Notes: generated from the sequence alone by a model not told the origin. A DNA stretch of 6,789 nt from Eisenbergiella intestinigallinarum (GCA_019120115.1 DWVS01000261.1:1-6789), one strand, 5' to 3'. Counted from the stretch's first letter, positions 1-5,423 are shown. A program made the numbers and translations.

Positions 1-606
1 GAGGACGAAATGCACGCCTCTCTCATCGCTGCCGCAAAGAAAAACGGCGTTCCCGTCTACCGGATGGGAGCCGGTGACGAGATCCGCCGTGGAGATACCA
101 TTTTTCAGGCAGTCTATCCTTTTTCTTCTGAAAATACTTCTTCCCTTTCCGGGGACAACCATTTCTCCGCCGTTTCCGACAGGAACGCTTCCTCGCTGGT
201 TCTCCGTTTTTCGGAAATCCGCGGCGAAGATCATAAGGCTTTCGCAGGAAATACTTCCGCCCCATCACTTCCCGGGGAAGTCTTCTCCCTCCTTCTCACC
301 GGAGATGTGGAAGCTTCCGGCGAAGCGGAAATCCTGTCCGCCTGTCCGGAGCTCATATCCGGCTGCACCATACTTAAGACCGCGCATCACGGCTCAGACA
401 CCTCCACCACACAGGAATTTCTGAATGCCGCATCCCCGCAGGCCGCTCTGATCTCCTGCGGGAAGGACAATTCCTACGGCCATCCCCATGAAGAGGTGCT
501 CTCCCGCTTCCGCAGTGCGCACATTCCCGTCTTCATAACGGCGGAATGCGGCGCGATTACCGTCCGGGAAAGGGACGGAAGGGTAACGGTGGAAACCTTT
601 CGCTGA
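1..606 (+). CDS. comEC: ComEC/Rec2-type MBL-fold protein, C-terminal part (5' truncated)
   Basis: The frame is open from base 1 and ends at TGA 604-606, so only the last 201 residues are visible; the ATG at base 10 is probably internal. Visible motifs are those of the C-terminal metallo-beta-lactamase-like domain of ComEC, the membrane channel for single-stranded DNA during transformation: LLLTGD near residue 97 counted from the ATG, KTAHHGSD near 123-130, and SYGHP near 155-159, followed by the terminal ITAECGAITV strand. The family's usual short link between the NASSLVL strand and the TGD strand is replaced by about 20 extra residues rich in Gly, Ser and Pro. The gene converges on degV with 25 bases between stops and no clear terminator. 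A stand-alone MBL hydrolase of the same family cannot be excluded, because the transmembrane part lies outside the window. Confidence 0.8.
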   Translation, partial: EDEMHASLIAAAKKNGVPVYRMGAGDEIRRGDTIFQAVYPFSSENTSSLSGDNHFSAVSDRNASSLVLRFSEIRGEDHKAFAGNTSAPSLPGEVFSLLLTGDVEASGEAEILSACPELISGCTILKTAHHGSDTSTTQEFLNAASPQAALISCGKDNSYGHPHEEVLSRFRSAHIPVFITAECGAITVRERDGRVTVETFR

Positions 607-631
607 GCAGCCGGCGGAAGCATGACGAAAT

Positions 632-1477
632 TCAGCCCGCTATGATGATGCCTCCATCGTTTGCGTACATGCTGCTGATGCCTGCCGTATTCAGGATATA
701 CGAACCGGCAAAAGACACTTTTTCCATGATCATGTCCCTGACCCACTCCGCCTTTTCCGGATTGTTACAGTGGGAAATCATCAGATATTTTTCCTGGGGA
801 TTTTTGATCTCATCCGCCACAAGTCCCGCCATCCGGATGAGGGCCTTCTTCAATCCTACAGCCTGTCCGCGCTGAATGATGGTTCCTTCCGGCGTGGCTC
901 CCATGACCGGCTTGATGTTCAGCGTGGAGGCGACCAGGGCCTTCACTCCGGTGAGCCTTCCGTTCTTTCTCAGCGTTTCCAGATTGTTCAGGACAAACCA
1001 GGTATTCATTTCATCCCGGAAAGCCTCCAGCTTTTCCACGATTTCCTCAAAAGGAAGTCCCTGCTCCTCCAGCTGCATGGCCGCAAACGCGATCTGCGTC
1101 TCTCCGCAGGAGGCGGATTTGGAATCAATCACATGGATTTTCTTCGCGTCCCTGCCGTATTTTTCCTCAAAAAGATTCTTTCCGAGCAGCGCGCTGTTAT
1201 GGCTGCCGCTTAAGTTTGCGGAAAGGGTGACCACATAAACATGCTCCGCATCCCCTTCATAGCTCGTTCTGTAACGTTCCGGAGACGGACAGGAAGATCT
1301 GGGACAGATCGGGCATTCCGCCACCTTTCTCAAAAATTCCTTCTGATCAAAGTTCTCATCATCCAGAATCCGCCAGTCTCCTACCTCAAGGCCAAGGGGT
1401 ACTCTTTCAAAATGGCTGTCGCCCTCCAGTTCCTTCGGCAGTTCGCAGCAGCTGTCCACAACGATCTTATAGCTCAT
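632..1477 (-). CDS. DegV family fatty-acid-binding protein (FakB-like)
   Basis: This 281-residue protein has the full DegV length and fold signature. It starts with YKIVVDSCCELP, has SSCPSPERY at about 61-69 (the family's TSQPSP site), LSANLSGSHNSA at 85-96, VIDSKSASCGE at 116-125, NLETLRKNGRL at 165-175 and the IKPVM strand at 188-192. DegV/FakB proteins bind a fatty acid and present it to the kinase FakA for phosphorylation, feeding exogenous or recycled acyl chains into phospholipid synthesis in the cytoplasm. The ATG at 1475-1477 is preferred over the one nine codons upstream because a CGGAGG ribosome site lies about 10 bases before it and the family begins at this point. It is a single gene, convergent with comEC and divergent from the DUF5721 gene. 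Its likely regulation is a palindromic operator over its start site. The exact ligand cannot be read from sequence. Confidence 0.9.
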   Translation of the reverse strand: MSYKIVVDSCCELPKELEGDSHFERVPLGLEVGDWRILDDENFDQKEFLRKVAECPICPRSSCPSPERYRTSYEGDAEHVYVVTLSANLSGSHNSALLGKNLFEEKYGRDAKKIHVIDSKSASCGETQIAFAAMQLEEQGLPFEEIVEKLEAFRDEMNTWFVLNNLETLRKNGRLTGVKALVASTLNIKPVMGATPEGTIIQRGQAVGLKKALIRMAGLVADEIKNPQEKYLMISHCNNPEKAEWVRDMIMEKVSFAGSYILNTAGISSMYANDGGIIIAG

Positions 1478-1504
1478 ATTATAATATCCTCCGATTTTTG
1501 TCAC

Positions 1505-1536
1505 TTGAATATGTGGTTTTTATTACCACATATAAT
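1505..1536 (+). promoter_or_regulatory. Possible plus-strand promoter for the DUF5721 gene
   Basis: TATAAT at 1531-1536 is a perfect -10 box. The best -35 candidate, TTGAAT at 1505-1510, is 20 bases away, longer than the usual 16-18, so activity is uncertain. If used, the palindrome fills the spacer and the leader to the DUF5721 gene is about 138 bases. A nearer TAAAAT at 1628-1633 is an alternative but has no recognisable -35. Confidence 0.3.
1509..1533. promoter_or_regulatory. Perfect palindrome, candidate operator between divergent genes
   Basis: The arms ATATGTGGT (1509-1517) and ACCACATAT (1525-1533) are perfectly complementary across a 7-base AT-rich centre (1518-1524). The site covers the predicted degV start point and overlaps its -10 box. 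It also sits between a possible plus-strand TTGAAT and TATAAT. That position fits a dimeric repressor acting on one or both divergent genes. The half-site TGTGGT does not match the operators of Rex, CodY, NrdR, FapR, BirA or HrcA as I remember them, so the regulator is unknown. Confidence 0.5.
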
Positions 1537-1561
1537 AACACCGATATTTACATCTTGTAAA
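1532..1561 (-). promoter_or_regulatory. Probable sigma-A promoter of the degV-family gene
   Basis: Read on the minus strand, TTTACA (1561-1556) is separated by 18 bases from TATTAT (1537-1532). This would start transcription near 1525, leaving a leader of about 48 bases before the ATG. The -10 box touches the palindrome at 1509-1533, so a bound protein should block initiation. The promoter call rests on consensus match only. Confidence 0.5.
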
Positions 1562-1636
1562 GATTATTTCCAAAAGAAATCTCAAAGCTGCGGTTATTTT
1601 TTTATAGCCATCCCGCCATGAATCGTGTAAAATAAA

Positions 1637-1658
1637 AGAGCCGTTCAGAAACGGCTCT
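1637..1658 (-). terminator. Hairpin upstream of the DUF5721 gene, terminator-like on the minus strand
   Basis: AGAGCCGTT (1637-1645) and AACGGCTCT (1650-1658) form a perfect 9-bp stem with a four-base loop. On the minus strand it is followed by a T-rich tail (TTTATTTTA), giving an intrinsic terminator shape, yet no minus-strand gene lies upstream to terminate. On the plus strand it is a leader hairpin 11 bases before the AGGAG ribosome site (1670-1674). It may stop antisense transcripts or structure the DUF5721 leader. Confidence 0.45.
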
Positions 1659-1680
1659 GCATAAAGAAAAGGAGATCGCC

Positions 1681-2184
1681 ATGATCGCACTTCAGATTAA
1701 GGATGTCAAACATTTTATGGGCCGGCTTCTCGGCACGGATTTACTGGATTCCTTCCTGCTGGAGGAAGCCGTCGTTTCCACCTATAATACGTTTACCATA
1801 GACGGCCGGATGAACCGGGCCTTTTTTTCCAGGGAAGAATGGGAAGAGCCCTCCATCCGCCCTTATGATTTTTCCCCCTGGAAATCCATGCGCCCCATTC
1901 TGTTCGAGCTGATCCGTGGCAGAAAAACGCCCGTCAGCTTCCGTTTCACCCTGCACCTCATGCCCCAGTATGTTCCCGGCATCCTGAAGCCTTCCGAAAC
2001 CACCGTCACGGAGGATCAGGTAAAGGCTCTCGTTCTCACCTGCAGATATGAAAACGGCACGCTGACTCTTCTGACCGGGACATCCCTGCACACCTTTCTT
2101 CCGGACAAAAGCGCGGATGTGCTCTGGGACCGGACGGTTAAGGCATTTCTGAACAAACGGGAAGTCGGATATGACGAGCTGTAG
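1681..2184 (+). CDS. DUF5721 family protein
   Basis: This is a 167-residue soluble protein of unknown function, assigned to DUF5721 from memory of its overall sequence, including the N-terminal IKDVKHFMGRLLGTDLLDSF stretch. No signal peptide, membrane segment or catalytic motif is apparent. The middle region (residues about 38-75) is rich in aromatic and charged residues. The second half alternates hydrophobic and polar residues, ending with KAFLNKREVGYDEL, and looks beta-rich. The start is fixed by AGGAG six bases before the ATG. It is divergent from degV and is followed 139 bases later by spoVAE on the same strand, which appears to have its own promoter. I can give no biochemical role. Confidence 0.8.
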   Translation: MIALQIKDVKHFMGRLLGTDLLDSFLLEEAVVSTYNTFTIDGRMNRAFFSREEWEEPSIRPYDFSPWKSMRPILFELIRGRKTPVSFRFTLHLMPQYVPGILKPSETTVTEDQVKALVLTCRYENGTLTLLTGTSLHTFLPDKSADVLWDRTVKAFLNKREVGYDEL

Positions 2185-2209
2185 AGGTGTTATTTTCCGA
2201 AACTGTTCC

Positions 2210-2238
2210 GCATAATTTTTTCTCAGAAAGGCATACTG
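2210..2238 (+). promoter_or_regulatory. Sigma-G-like (forespore) promoter of spoVAE
   Basis: GCATA (2210-2214) matches the sigma-G -35 pattern GHATR. After 17 bases CATACTG (2232-2238) matches the -10 pattern CATNHTA at all but the last base. Transcription would begin near 2245, in the gap after the DUF5721 gene and about 79 bases before the spoVAE start. The assignment uses the Bacillus consensus and agrees with the known forespore expression of spoVA genes. Confidence 0.55.
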
Positions 2239-2288
2239 TACCCATATAAACATGCTGCTGGCCAGCGGCTGATTGACGCGAAACCGTC

Positions 2289-2311
2289 TTCCGCCGGCGC
2301 CTGCGGCGGAA
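2289..2311 (+). other. GC-rich leader hairpin before the spoVAE ribosome site
   Basis: TTCCGCCG (2289-2296) and CGGCGGAA (2304-2311) form a perfect 8-bp stem with a 7-base loop. The stem ends two bases before the GGAG ribosome site (2314-2317). It resembles hairpins in the same place before ridA, the 76-residue gene and spoVAD. Confidence 0.55.
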
Positions 2312-2323
2312 ATGGAGCCAGAT

Positions 2324-2680
2324 ATGGATTATCTGAATGCATTCTGGATCGGCGGGCTGATCTGCGCCCTGGTTCAGATTCTGATGGAAAAGACAAAACT
2401 GATGCCCGGCCGGATCATGGTGCTTCTGGTCTGTACCGGAGCCGTTCTGGGCGCTCTGGGAATCTATGAGCCCTTTCTGGAATTTGCGGGAGCAGGCGCC
2501 AGCGTGCCGCTTCTTGGCTTCGGCAATACCCTGTTTCAGGGCGTGAAGAAAGCGGTGGATGAAATGGGCTTTCTCGGCCTGTTTGCGGGAGGTTTTCAGG
2601 CCGGCGCCGTGGGCTGCGCCGCTGCTCTCATTTTCGGCTACCTCGCCTCTCTGATTTTCAATCCGAAGATGAAAAAATAG
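2324..2680 (+). CDS. spoVAE: Stage V sporulation protein AE (SpoVAE)
   Basis: This is a small membrane protein of 118 residues, the normal SpoVAE length. It has hydrophobic segments at about 3-21, 31-48 and 91-113, and the family motifs WIGGLICALVQ, KTKLMPGRIMV, IYEPFLEFAGAGASVPLLGFG and a C-terminal FGYLASLIF ending in a basic tail. SpoVA proteins sit in the inner forespore membrane and mediate uptake of calcium dipicolinate during sporulation and its release in germination. I chose the ATG at 2324 because GGAG lies six bases upstream and the family starts at this point; upstream in-frame ATGs at 2273 and 2312 have poor sites. The tract TKLMPGR distinguishes it from the related, longer SpoVAC. 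It is unusual in standing alone, with spoVAD on the opposite strand about 2.7 kb away. Its last codons overlap the terminator of the convergent DUF3810 gene. Confidence 0.9.
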   Translation: MDYLNAFWIGGLICALVQILMEKTKLMPGRIMVLLVCTGAVLGALGIYEPFLEFAGAGASVPLLGFGNTLFQGVKKAVDEMGFLGLFAGGFQAGAVGCAAALIFGYLASLIFNPKMKK

Positions 2681-2703
2681 CGGGTATCCCACAGGGTACC
2701 CGC
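2680..2703 (-). terminator. Intrinsic terminator of the DUF3810 gene
   Basis: GCGGGTA (2680-2686) pairs with TACCCGC (2697-2703). The stem continues as CCC/GGG around an ACA loop, with one bulged T at 2687. On the minus strand the stem is followed by TATTTTTT, whose template is the A-run in the last codons of spoVAE. On the plus strand no T-run follows, so it mainly serves the minus-strand gene. Confidence 0.8.
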
Positions 2704-2730
2704 CTGAAGACAGTCCTGCTTTCGCATCCA

Positions 2731-3882
2731 TTACTCTCCGGATGCCTCCACCAGCACCGCTCCGCCGTTCAGATCCATCTCACTGTCGTACAGAATCCCG
2801 TCGTAATATTCCAGAAGAAGCTGTACCACGCGGCTGTAGCTTTTCATGCCGTCGGAAACACCGTTGATGACCAGGGTGGTTTCCGTGAACTGGTTGGAAG
2901 CAGCCTTCACCACCGCAGTCTCCACCACTGCGTTTTCTTCCACCCTTTCCCAGGCTTCAGAAGTCAGGAAAATATCATCCGCGCGGACGCTTTTTGCGAG
3001 CGAAACGGAACCGAATTCCTGCTTTCCGGAGGCCTTCTTGTATTCCTTTTCCACATAGTTCAGCACGCTCAGGTACCCGCTGTAGCGGTAAAATGGATCC
3101 TCCGAATTGATGCAGGCGAGAAAACCGATGAAATTCGCGTCGTCCTCATAGATGAAGCCCTTCAGATGCGCCAGTTCATGGCAGAGGGTGGCGGGTACGT
3201 TTGCGATATACATGCTCGTATTGTAATTCGCTTCCATGGAGAACGGGAAGTAATATCCCATCATATACTGCTGGCTCAGGAAATCGGATGCGGTGATCCC
3301 CTTTGCCTGAGGATAATAACCGGAAAGCAGTTCGTATTCTTCCCCAAGTCCCTGCATCGCCCGAACAGCCTCCTGTTTCATGTCTCCCTGATAGACCAGA
3401 AAACCTTCCCCATCCCGCTCCATCTGCTCCGTCAGCGCATTCAGCTCCTCCACGATGTGATTTCTTACCTGGATCAATTCCCGGTCCGTATAGGTTCTCT
3501 GCGCCTTCTGTGCCATATATGTTTCGTCGAATTCAGAAGCGTGGTACAGAATAAAGCAGTTCCAGGTCATGATCATGAAAACCGCCAGGAAGCCCCAGGC
3601 ATACACCTGGAAAAAAGCGGAAATGAGCATCTTTACTCTCCCTTTTCGTACAAGAATGCGCATAAAGCCCATTACAATGGCTGCGGCCGTAAAAAGAACA
3701 GCCAGAACAATCATCCCCTCTCCCACGGAAAAGGGAAAGACCGACATCAGCCTTCCGTAAAGGTTGACAGAAAGCGGAAACAAATGCTTCACATGCCAGT
3801 CACAGAACGCCTGGCTGTTCCACGCGATCACATTCACCGCCGCCGTCAGAAGAAGTAAAGCTGCCCATATTTTTTTCCTCAT
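2731..3882 (-). CDS. DUF3810 family membrane protein with HExxH metalloprotease-like motif
   Basis: This protein has 383 residues. Three hydrophobic segments (about 5-21, 54-77 and 84-114) anchor it in the membrane. The larger C-terminal part contains HELAH at 235-239, the zinc-binding pattern of metallopeptidases, in the context NVPATLCHELAHLKGF. It is followed by EDDANFIGFLAC at 246-257, where a third zinc ligand would be expected; family members as I recall them usually have Glu in the EAN position, here Asp248. This layout fits DUF3810, a family without established function; a membrane-bound peptidase is an inference. The ATG at 3880-3882 is preferred over one 31 codons upstream: it has GGGGGA four bases before it, and MRKKIWAALLLL is a normal membrane-protein start. 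It is a single gene with its own predicted promoter (3938-3966) and a terminator at 2680-2703. Confidence 0.8.
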   Translation of the reverse strand: MRKKIWAALLLLTAAVNVIAWNSQAFCDWHVKHLFPLSVNLYGRLMSVFPFSVGEGMIVLAVLFTAAAIVMGFMRILVRKGRVKMLISAFFQVYAWGFLAVFMIMTWNCFILYHASEFDETYMAQKAQRTYTDRELIQVRNHIVEELNALTEQMERDGEGFLVYQGDMKQEAVRAMQGLGEEYELLSGYYPQAKGITASDFLSQQYMMGYYFPFSMEANYNTSMYIANVPATLCHELAHLKGFIYEDDANFIGFLACINSEDPFYRYSGYLSVLNYVEKEYKKASGKQEFGSVSLAKSVRADDIFLTSEAWERVEENAVVETAVVKAASNQFTETTLVINGVSDGMKSYSRVVQLLLEYYDGILYDSEMDLNGGAVLVEASGE

Positions 3883-3911
3883 GCAATCCCCCGATTTCTT
3901 ATACCCGACAA
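3879..3911 (-). promoter_or_regulatory. Possible 10-codon leader peptide overlapping the DUF3810 start
   Basis: A strong AGGAGG (3920-3915 on the minus strand) lies 32 bases before the DUF3810 ATG, too far to serve it. Three bases after it a TTG opens a frame of ten codons (M-S-G-I-R-N-R-G-I-A). Its TGA overlaps the DUF3810 ATG as ATGA, the usual arrangement for translational coupling. The short SD spacing and the rare start codon keep confidence low. Confidence 0.2.
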
Positions 3912-3937
3912 AACCCTCCTGTTTCTTTCTACTTATA

Positions 3938-3966
3938 ACTATACCCCTCGGGGGAGGAGAAAACAA
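3938..3966 (-). promoter_or_regulatory. Probable sigma-A promoter of the DUF3810 gene
   Basis: On the minus strand TTGTTT (3966-3961) is followed after exactly 17 bases by TATAGT (3943-3938). The spacer contains CCCC and GGGG runs around its centre, which could be an operator or chance. The predicted start near 3931 leaves a leader of about 50 bases containing the displaced AGGAGG. Confidence 0.5.
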
Positions 3967-4032
3967 CCGAATCACAGAAAAGCTAGAAAGTGTTCACACC
4001 GCATTTACATTTCCGACACAGTTTCCCACCGG

Positions 4033-4551
4033 TCATTTTTCGAGAATCCCTGCCAGCCCTGCCGCAAGCTCCTCAACGATGGTCCGGATGCTCTTTCGGC
4101 CGCATTCCAGAGTATAGTCCGCATACTTTTCGTAGAGGGGGATTCTTTCCTCATACAGATCCAGAAGAGTCTGCCCCTCTTTCAGGGCCACGCCCCGTTT
4201 TTTCAGATCCCCCAGCCGGCTTTCAATTTCCGAGAAGGAAAGCTTTAAATAGACCACAATTCCCGTCTGCTTCAGATGCTCCATCGCCTGCGGGCCGTAT
4301 ATCACACTTCCGCCCGTGGCGATAACACTTCCATTCTTTTCAAGACTGCTGTTGATTTCATTTTCCACAGCAAGAAAGCCGTCCAGCCCCTTCTCGGAGA
4401 TGATCTCATGGAGCAGCTTTCCCGTTTTTTCCTGGATGACCAGATCGGAATCCAGAAAGCGGCGGCCCATATGCTTGGCAAGGACCACTCCCACCGTGCT
4501 CTTTCCCGCCCCCGGCATTCCGATCAGGACAATGTTCTCATCTCTGCGCAT
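4033..4551 (-). CDS. Shikimate-kinase-like P-loop kinase (substrate uncertain)
   Basis: At 172 residues this has the length and fold of a shikimate kinase. The P-loop GMPGAGKST is at 11-19, DSD at 34-36, the GG of ATGGSV at 80-81, a lid arginine at 119 (KKRGVALK), and R136 in ERIPLYEKYAD. True shikimate kinases carry an FRxxE motif whose arginine (R58 in the Mycobacterium tuberculosis enzyme) grips the shikimate carboxylate. Here it reads FLAVE (59-63), with Leu60 in place of that Arg, and the usual GGG is GGS. ATP-binding elements are intact, so it should be an active kinase, but the acceptor may not be shikimate. Similar arginine-less proteins in clostridia are, as I recall, simply annotated as shikimate kinase. 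The gene starts two bases after the ridA stop with only a weak GGA site, suggesting translational coupling. No clear terminator follows. Confidence 0.75.
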   Translation of the reverse strand: MRRDENIVLIGMPGAGKSTVGVVLAKHMGRRFLDSDLVIQEKTGKLLHEIISEKGLDGFLAVENEINSSLEKNGSVIATGGSVIYGPQAMEHLKQTGIVVYLKLSFSEIESRLGDLKKRGVALKEGQTLLDLYEERIPLYEKYADYTLECGRKSIRTIVEELAAGLAGILEK

Positions 4552-4553
4552 GC

Positions 4554-4934
4554 TCAGTTTTCCAGCGCGGCAATGACTTCCACCTCACAGAGCACGTTCT
4601 TGGGAAGCGCTTTTACCGCCACGCAGCTTCTTGCCGGCTTCTCGGTGAAATACTTTTCATACACGCCGTTAAAAGCCGCGAAATCAGCCATATCTGCCAG
4701 AAAACAGGTGGTCTTTACCACGTTGGCATAATCCGTGCCTGCCGCTTCCAGAATGGCTCCCACGTTCTTCATCACCTGCTCGGCCTGGGCTTCAATTCCT
4801 TCCGCCTCCACCTCGCCGCTTTCCGGATTGATCGGGATCTGTCCCGAAGCGAAAAGGAAATTTCCGGCCGCAATGGCCTGGGAATAGGGCCCGATCGCCG
4901 CAGGGGCTTTCTCTGTCGTAATCTTCTTTAACAT
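4554..4934 (-). CDS. ridA: RidA family reactive intermediate/imine deaminase
   Basis: The 126-residue product matches the RidA/YjgF family at full length. It has IGPYSQA at 14-20, FLFASGQIPINPESGE at 27-41, R102 in ARSCVAVKALP (the carboxylate-binding arginine) and E117 in CEVEV (the water-activating acid). RidA hydrolyses 2-aminoacrylate and related enamines or imines made by PLP enzymes, releasing the 2-keto acid and ammonia, and protects cytoplasmic PLP enzymes. The ATG at 4932-4934 is chosen over one 11 codons upstream because a perfect AGGAGG lies five bases before it and the family begins MLKKITTEKAPAAIGPYSQA. It is the first gene of a two-gene unit with the shikimate-kinase-like gene (2-base gap). 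A GC hairpin ends five bases before its ribosome site. Confidence 0.93.
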   Translation of the reverse strand: MLKKITTEKAPAAIGPYSQAIAAGNFLFASGQIPINPESGEVEAEGIEAQAEQVMKNVGAILEAAGTDYANVVKTTCFLADMADFAAFNGVYEKYFTEKPARSCVAVKALPKNVLCEVEVIAALEN

Positions 4935-4950
4935 CTCTACCTCCTGTTCT

Positions 4951-4965
4951 GCCGCCACAGGCGGC
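4951..4965 (-). other. GC-rich leader hairpin before the ridA ribosome site
   Basis: On the minus strand GCCGCC and GGCGGC form a perfect 6-bp stem with a TGT loop. The 3' end of the stem is five bases from AGGAGG (4945-4940). With the extended -10 at 4971-4979 the transcript would start at about 4964, so the hairpin would be the very 5' end of the mRNA. Confidence 0.6.
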
Positions 4966-4970
4966 ATTCA

Positions 4971-5002
4971 ATTGTATCATTATGCCGACGCTGCATAGCG
5001 TC
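4971..5002 (-). promoter_or_regulatory. Candidate extended -10 promoter of ridA with upstream inverted repeat
   Basis: The minus strand reads TGATACAAT (4979-4971), an extended -10 element with TACAAT. No good -35 is seen at 17 bases; that position is instead occupied by an inverted repeat, GACGCT (4987-4992) and AGCGTC (4997-5002), a possible activator or repressor site. A second candidate upstream, TTGTTC with TAAGAT at a 17-base spacing, would give a longer leader. Confidence 0.4.
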
Positions 5003-5081
5003 CAGCCTTTGTCTGTACCGTCTACCATCTTATCATCGTTTCGTTTCCGGAACAAGAACCTCTTCCGTAAACACCGGAATT

Positions 5082-5312
5082 TTATTCCTCAAAAGCCACC
5101 GTCACGTAAAACCCTCTTTCATTCTGTACGATTTCGGTCACATCCCCTTCCCTGGCAAGCAGACGCTCCCGGAACGGGAAATTTCCCGACATGGCGAGAG
5201 AAGGATCGATGGTATAATAATAGTTGCTGGGAAGCACTCCCTCCGTCACCGTCACATGATCGCCCTCCTTTAAAAGACCGGGGCGTTCCATTTTAAATTC
5301 CATGGTCCGCAT
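5082..5312 (-). CDS. Small protein of unknown function (76 aa)
   Basis: I do not recognise this 76-residue acidic protein. The N-terminal part (MEFKMERPGLLKEGDHV) leads into a middle stretch, YYYTIDPSLAMSG, and then GDVTEIVQNERGFYVTVAFEE at the end, a strand-turn-strand pattern like small beta-barrel (SH3/KOW-type) proteins; that fold is only an inference. There is no signal peptide, membrane segment or cysteine. The start at 5310-5312 is supported by AGAGG six bases before the ATG, and the frame ends in TAA. It lies between spoVAD (111 bases upstream) and ridA (147 bases downstream) on the same strand, with its own candidate promoter, so it may be a single-gene unit. A normal ribosome site and a leader hairpin like those of its neighbours argue that it is real. 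Confidence 0.7.
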   Translation of the reverse strand: MRTMEFKMERPGLLKEGDHVTVTEGVLPSNYYYTIDPSLAMSGNFPFRERLLAREGDVTEIVQNERGFYVTVAFEE

Positions 5313-5328
5313 GATTTACCTCTTTTCC

Positions 5329-5341
5329 GCCGCGGAACGGC
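5329..5341 (-). other. GC-rich leader hairpin before the 76-residue gene
   Basis: On the minus strand GCCG (5341-5338) and CGGC (5332-5329) pair around TTCCG. The stem ends five bases before AGAGG (5323-5319), the same spacing as at ridA and spoVAD. With only four pairs it is the weakest of the set. Confidence 0.4.
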
Positions 5342-5366
5342 ATTCACATCATTCTGTCCGCCTTAT

Positions 5367-5395
5367 ATTTTAGTCTGCAAGGACGGTCTGCACAA
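5367..5395 (-). promoter_or_regulatory. Candidate sigma-A promoter of the 76-residue gene
   Basis: TTGTGC (5395-5390) and TAAAAT (5372-5367) are 17 bases apart on the minus strand. The -10 is good and the -35 matches only TTG. The start would be near 5360, with a leader of about 48 bases. Confidence 0.35.
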
Positions 5396-5423
5396 GAATA
5401 ATTTTCAGGAAATTCCTGTCTCT

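Noticed and set aside
560..578. Inverted repeat CCGTCC/GGACGG near the end of comEC
   Set aside because: It lies within conserved coding sequence, has no T-run, and 6-bp repeats are frequent by chance.
2138..2731. Minus-strand open frame (197 codons) opposite spoVAE
   Set aside because: It is antisense to a well-conserved SpoVAE protein, crosses its promoter and the DUF3810 terminator, and is Gln/His/Lys-rich without motifs.
3166..3858. Plus-strand open frame (230 codons) opposite the DUF3810 gene
   Set aside because: No ribosome site and no recognisable motif; the minus strand encodes a clear membrane protein with HELAH over the same bases.
5406..5418. Palindrome CAGGAAATTCCTG just after spoVAD, as a terminator
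   Set aside because: The central spacer is one base, so only about four pairs could form in RNA, and no T-run follows on the minus strand.
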